5,485 nucleotides of DNA from Methanosarcina sp. GTDB taxonomy: Archaea; Halobacteriota; Methanosarcinia; Methanosarcinales; Methanosarcinaceae. The translations under genes were made by a program, and so were the position numbers. A model generated the notes under the pieces. That model searched no databases and was not told the DNA's origin. It saw nothing but the letters and a program-made list of their open reading frames with translations. The DNA is taken from assembly GCA_024280975.1 (NCBI GenBank), contig JAMXLQ010000042.1, positions 1-5,485 on the forward strand, read 5' to 3'. The stretch's first letter is position 1; every line of letters starts with the position of its first letter. Positions 5,337 to 5,485 of this stretch are shown here, in pieces.

Positions 5337-5485
5337 CTAGAGAATAGGAATTCCGAAAAATTTACCCAGCCATAAGCTTCCGCTATACTTTCCTCAGCCC
5401 TCCGGAAGTACTTTTGTGCAGAAAAAATCCCTTCAAAGATACTTTCCCCTTCGCCTGCAAGCGCCCGAAAAAACCACTGTCCTAA
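5333..5485 (-). CDS. C-terminal part of an unrecognised protein (5' end outside window)
   Basis: The frame is open from the right edge to a TAA at 5333-5335 and gives 50 residues, including EGESIFEGIFSAQKYFRRA and EESIAEAYGWVNF. The composition, rich in Glu, Ala and Phe with alternating charges, suggests an amphipathic helical C-terminus. There is no competing frame of similar quality here. The final residues, SEFLFSR, abut a second gene-like stretch in another frame, so the stop may be the result of a frameshift. Its spacing to the nicotianamine synthase promoter (about 170 bases) suggests a separate transcript. No function can be given. Confidence 0.45.
   Translation of the reverse strand, partial: LGQWFFRALAGEGESIFEGIFSAQKYFRRAEESIAEAYGWVNFSEFLFSR

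Noticed and set aside
1..5485. CRISPR array, tRNA or rRNA genes
   Set aside because: No regularly spaced direct repeats and no cloverleaf or rRNA core sequence seen on either strand.

Overview
The window looks like methanogenic archaeal DNA, most probably Methanosarcina or a close relative. The reasons are an archaeal nicotianamine-synthase-like gene, archaeal-type TATA boxes (TTATATAAAT, TATAAAAA) at sensible distances from genes, GTG/TTG start codons, and AT-rich spacers crowded with mobile-element remnants. The organism is inferred from gene content, not from a database match.

Layout from left to right. (1) Bases 3-224 (+) are the last 73 codons of a polytopic membrane permease resembling archaeal arsenic/heavy-metal efflux proteins. 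(2) Bases 225-1118 hold no intact gene. They contain an 88-bp element with 17-bp imperfect terminal inverted repeats (246-333), a small GC-richer structured patch (385-450), and a 117-bp MITE-like element (677-793) with GGCTCT ends and a near-perfect 8-bp flanking duplication. (3) Bases 1119-1349 (-) are a thioredoxin-fold fragment without its CxxC half. (4) Bases 1412-2964 (-) are the most interesting part: a 96-residue peptide ending in a C-x3-C-x3-C-x3-C array, followed by a radical SAM/SPASM enzyme. This is a compact RiPP locus of the CXXX-repeat type, preceded by a TATA box and three copies of an 8-bp operator-like word. (5) Bases 3088-3418 hold debris, including a putative insertion-sequence end at 3241. 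(6) Bases 3419-4189 (+) are a MerR/GyrI-like regulator that has lost the first ~30 residues of its DNA-binding domain. (7) Bases 4223-5110 (-) are a nicotianamine-synthase-like gene, convergent with the regulator across a hairpin/T-tract terminator. Its N-terminal domain is open and archaeal-like but has no ATG, GTG or TTG start. (8) Bases 5244-5485 (-) are the tail of another gene that appears to change frame.

Working model: the RiPP enzyme would use SAM to form cysteine-centred crosslinks in the core of the upstream peptide, guided by the ~70-residue leader. The RiPP pair sits in AT-rich accessory DNA between more ordinary genes, with broken genes and transposon remnants around it, which suggests an acquired or rearranged island. 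No transporter, peptidase or second maturation gene for the peptide is visible, so any such partners would lie elsewhere. Whether the truncated MerR protein and the nicotianamine synthase are still functional cannot be decided from this window.
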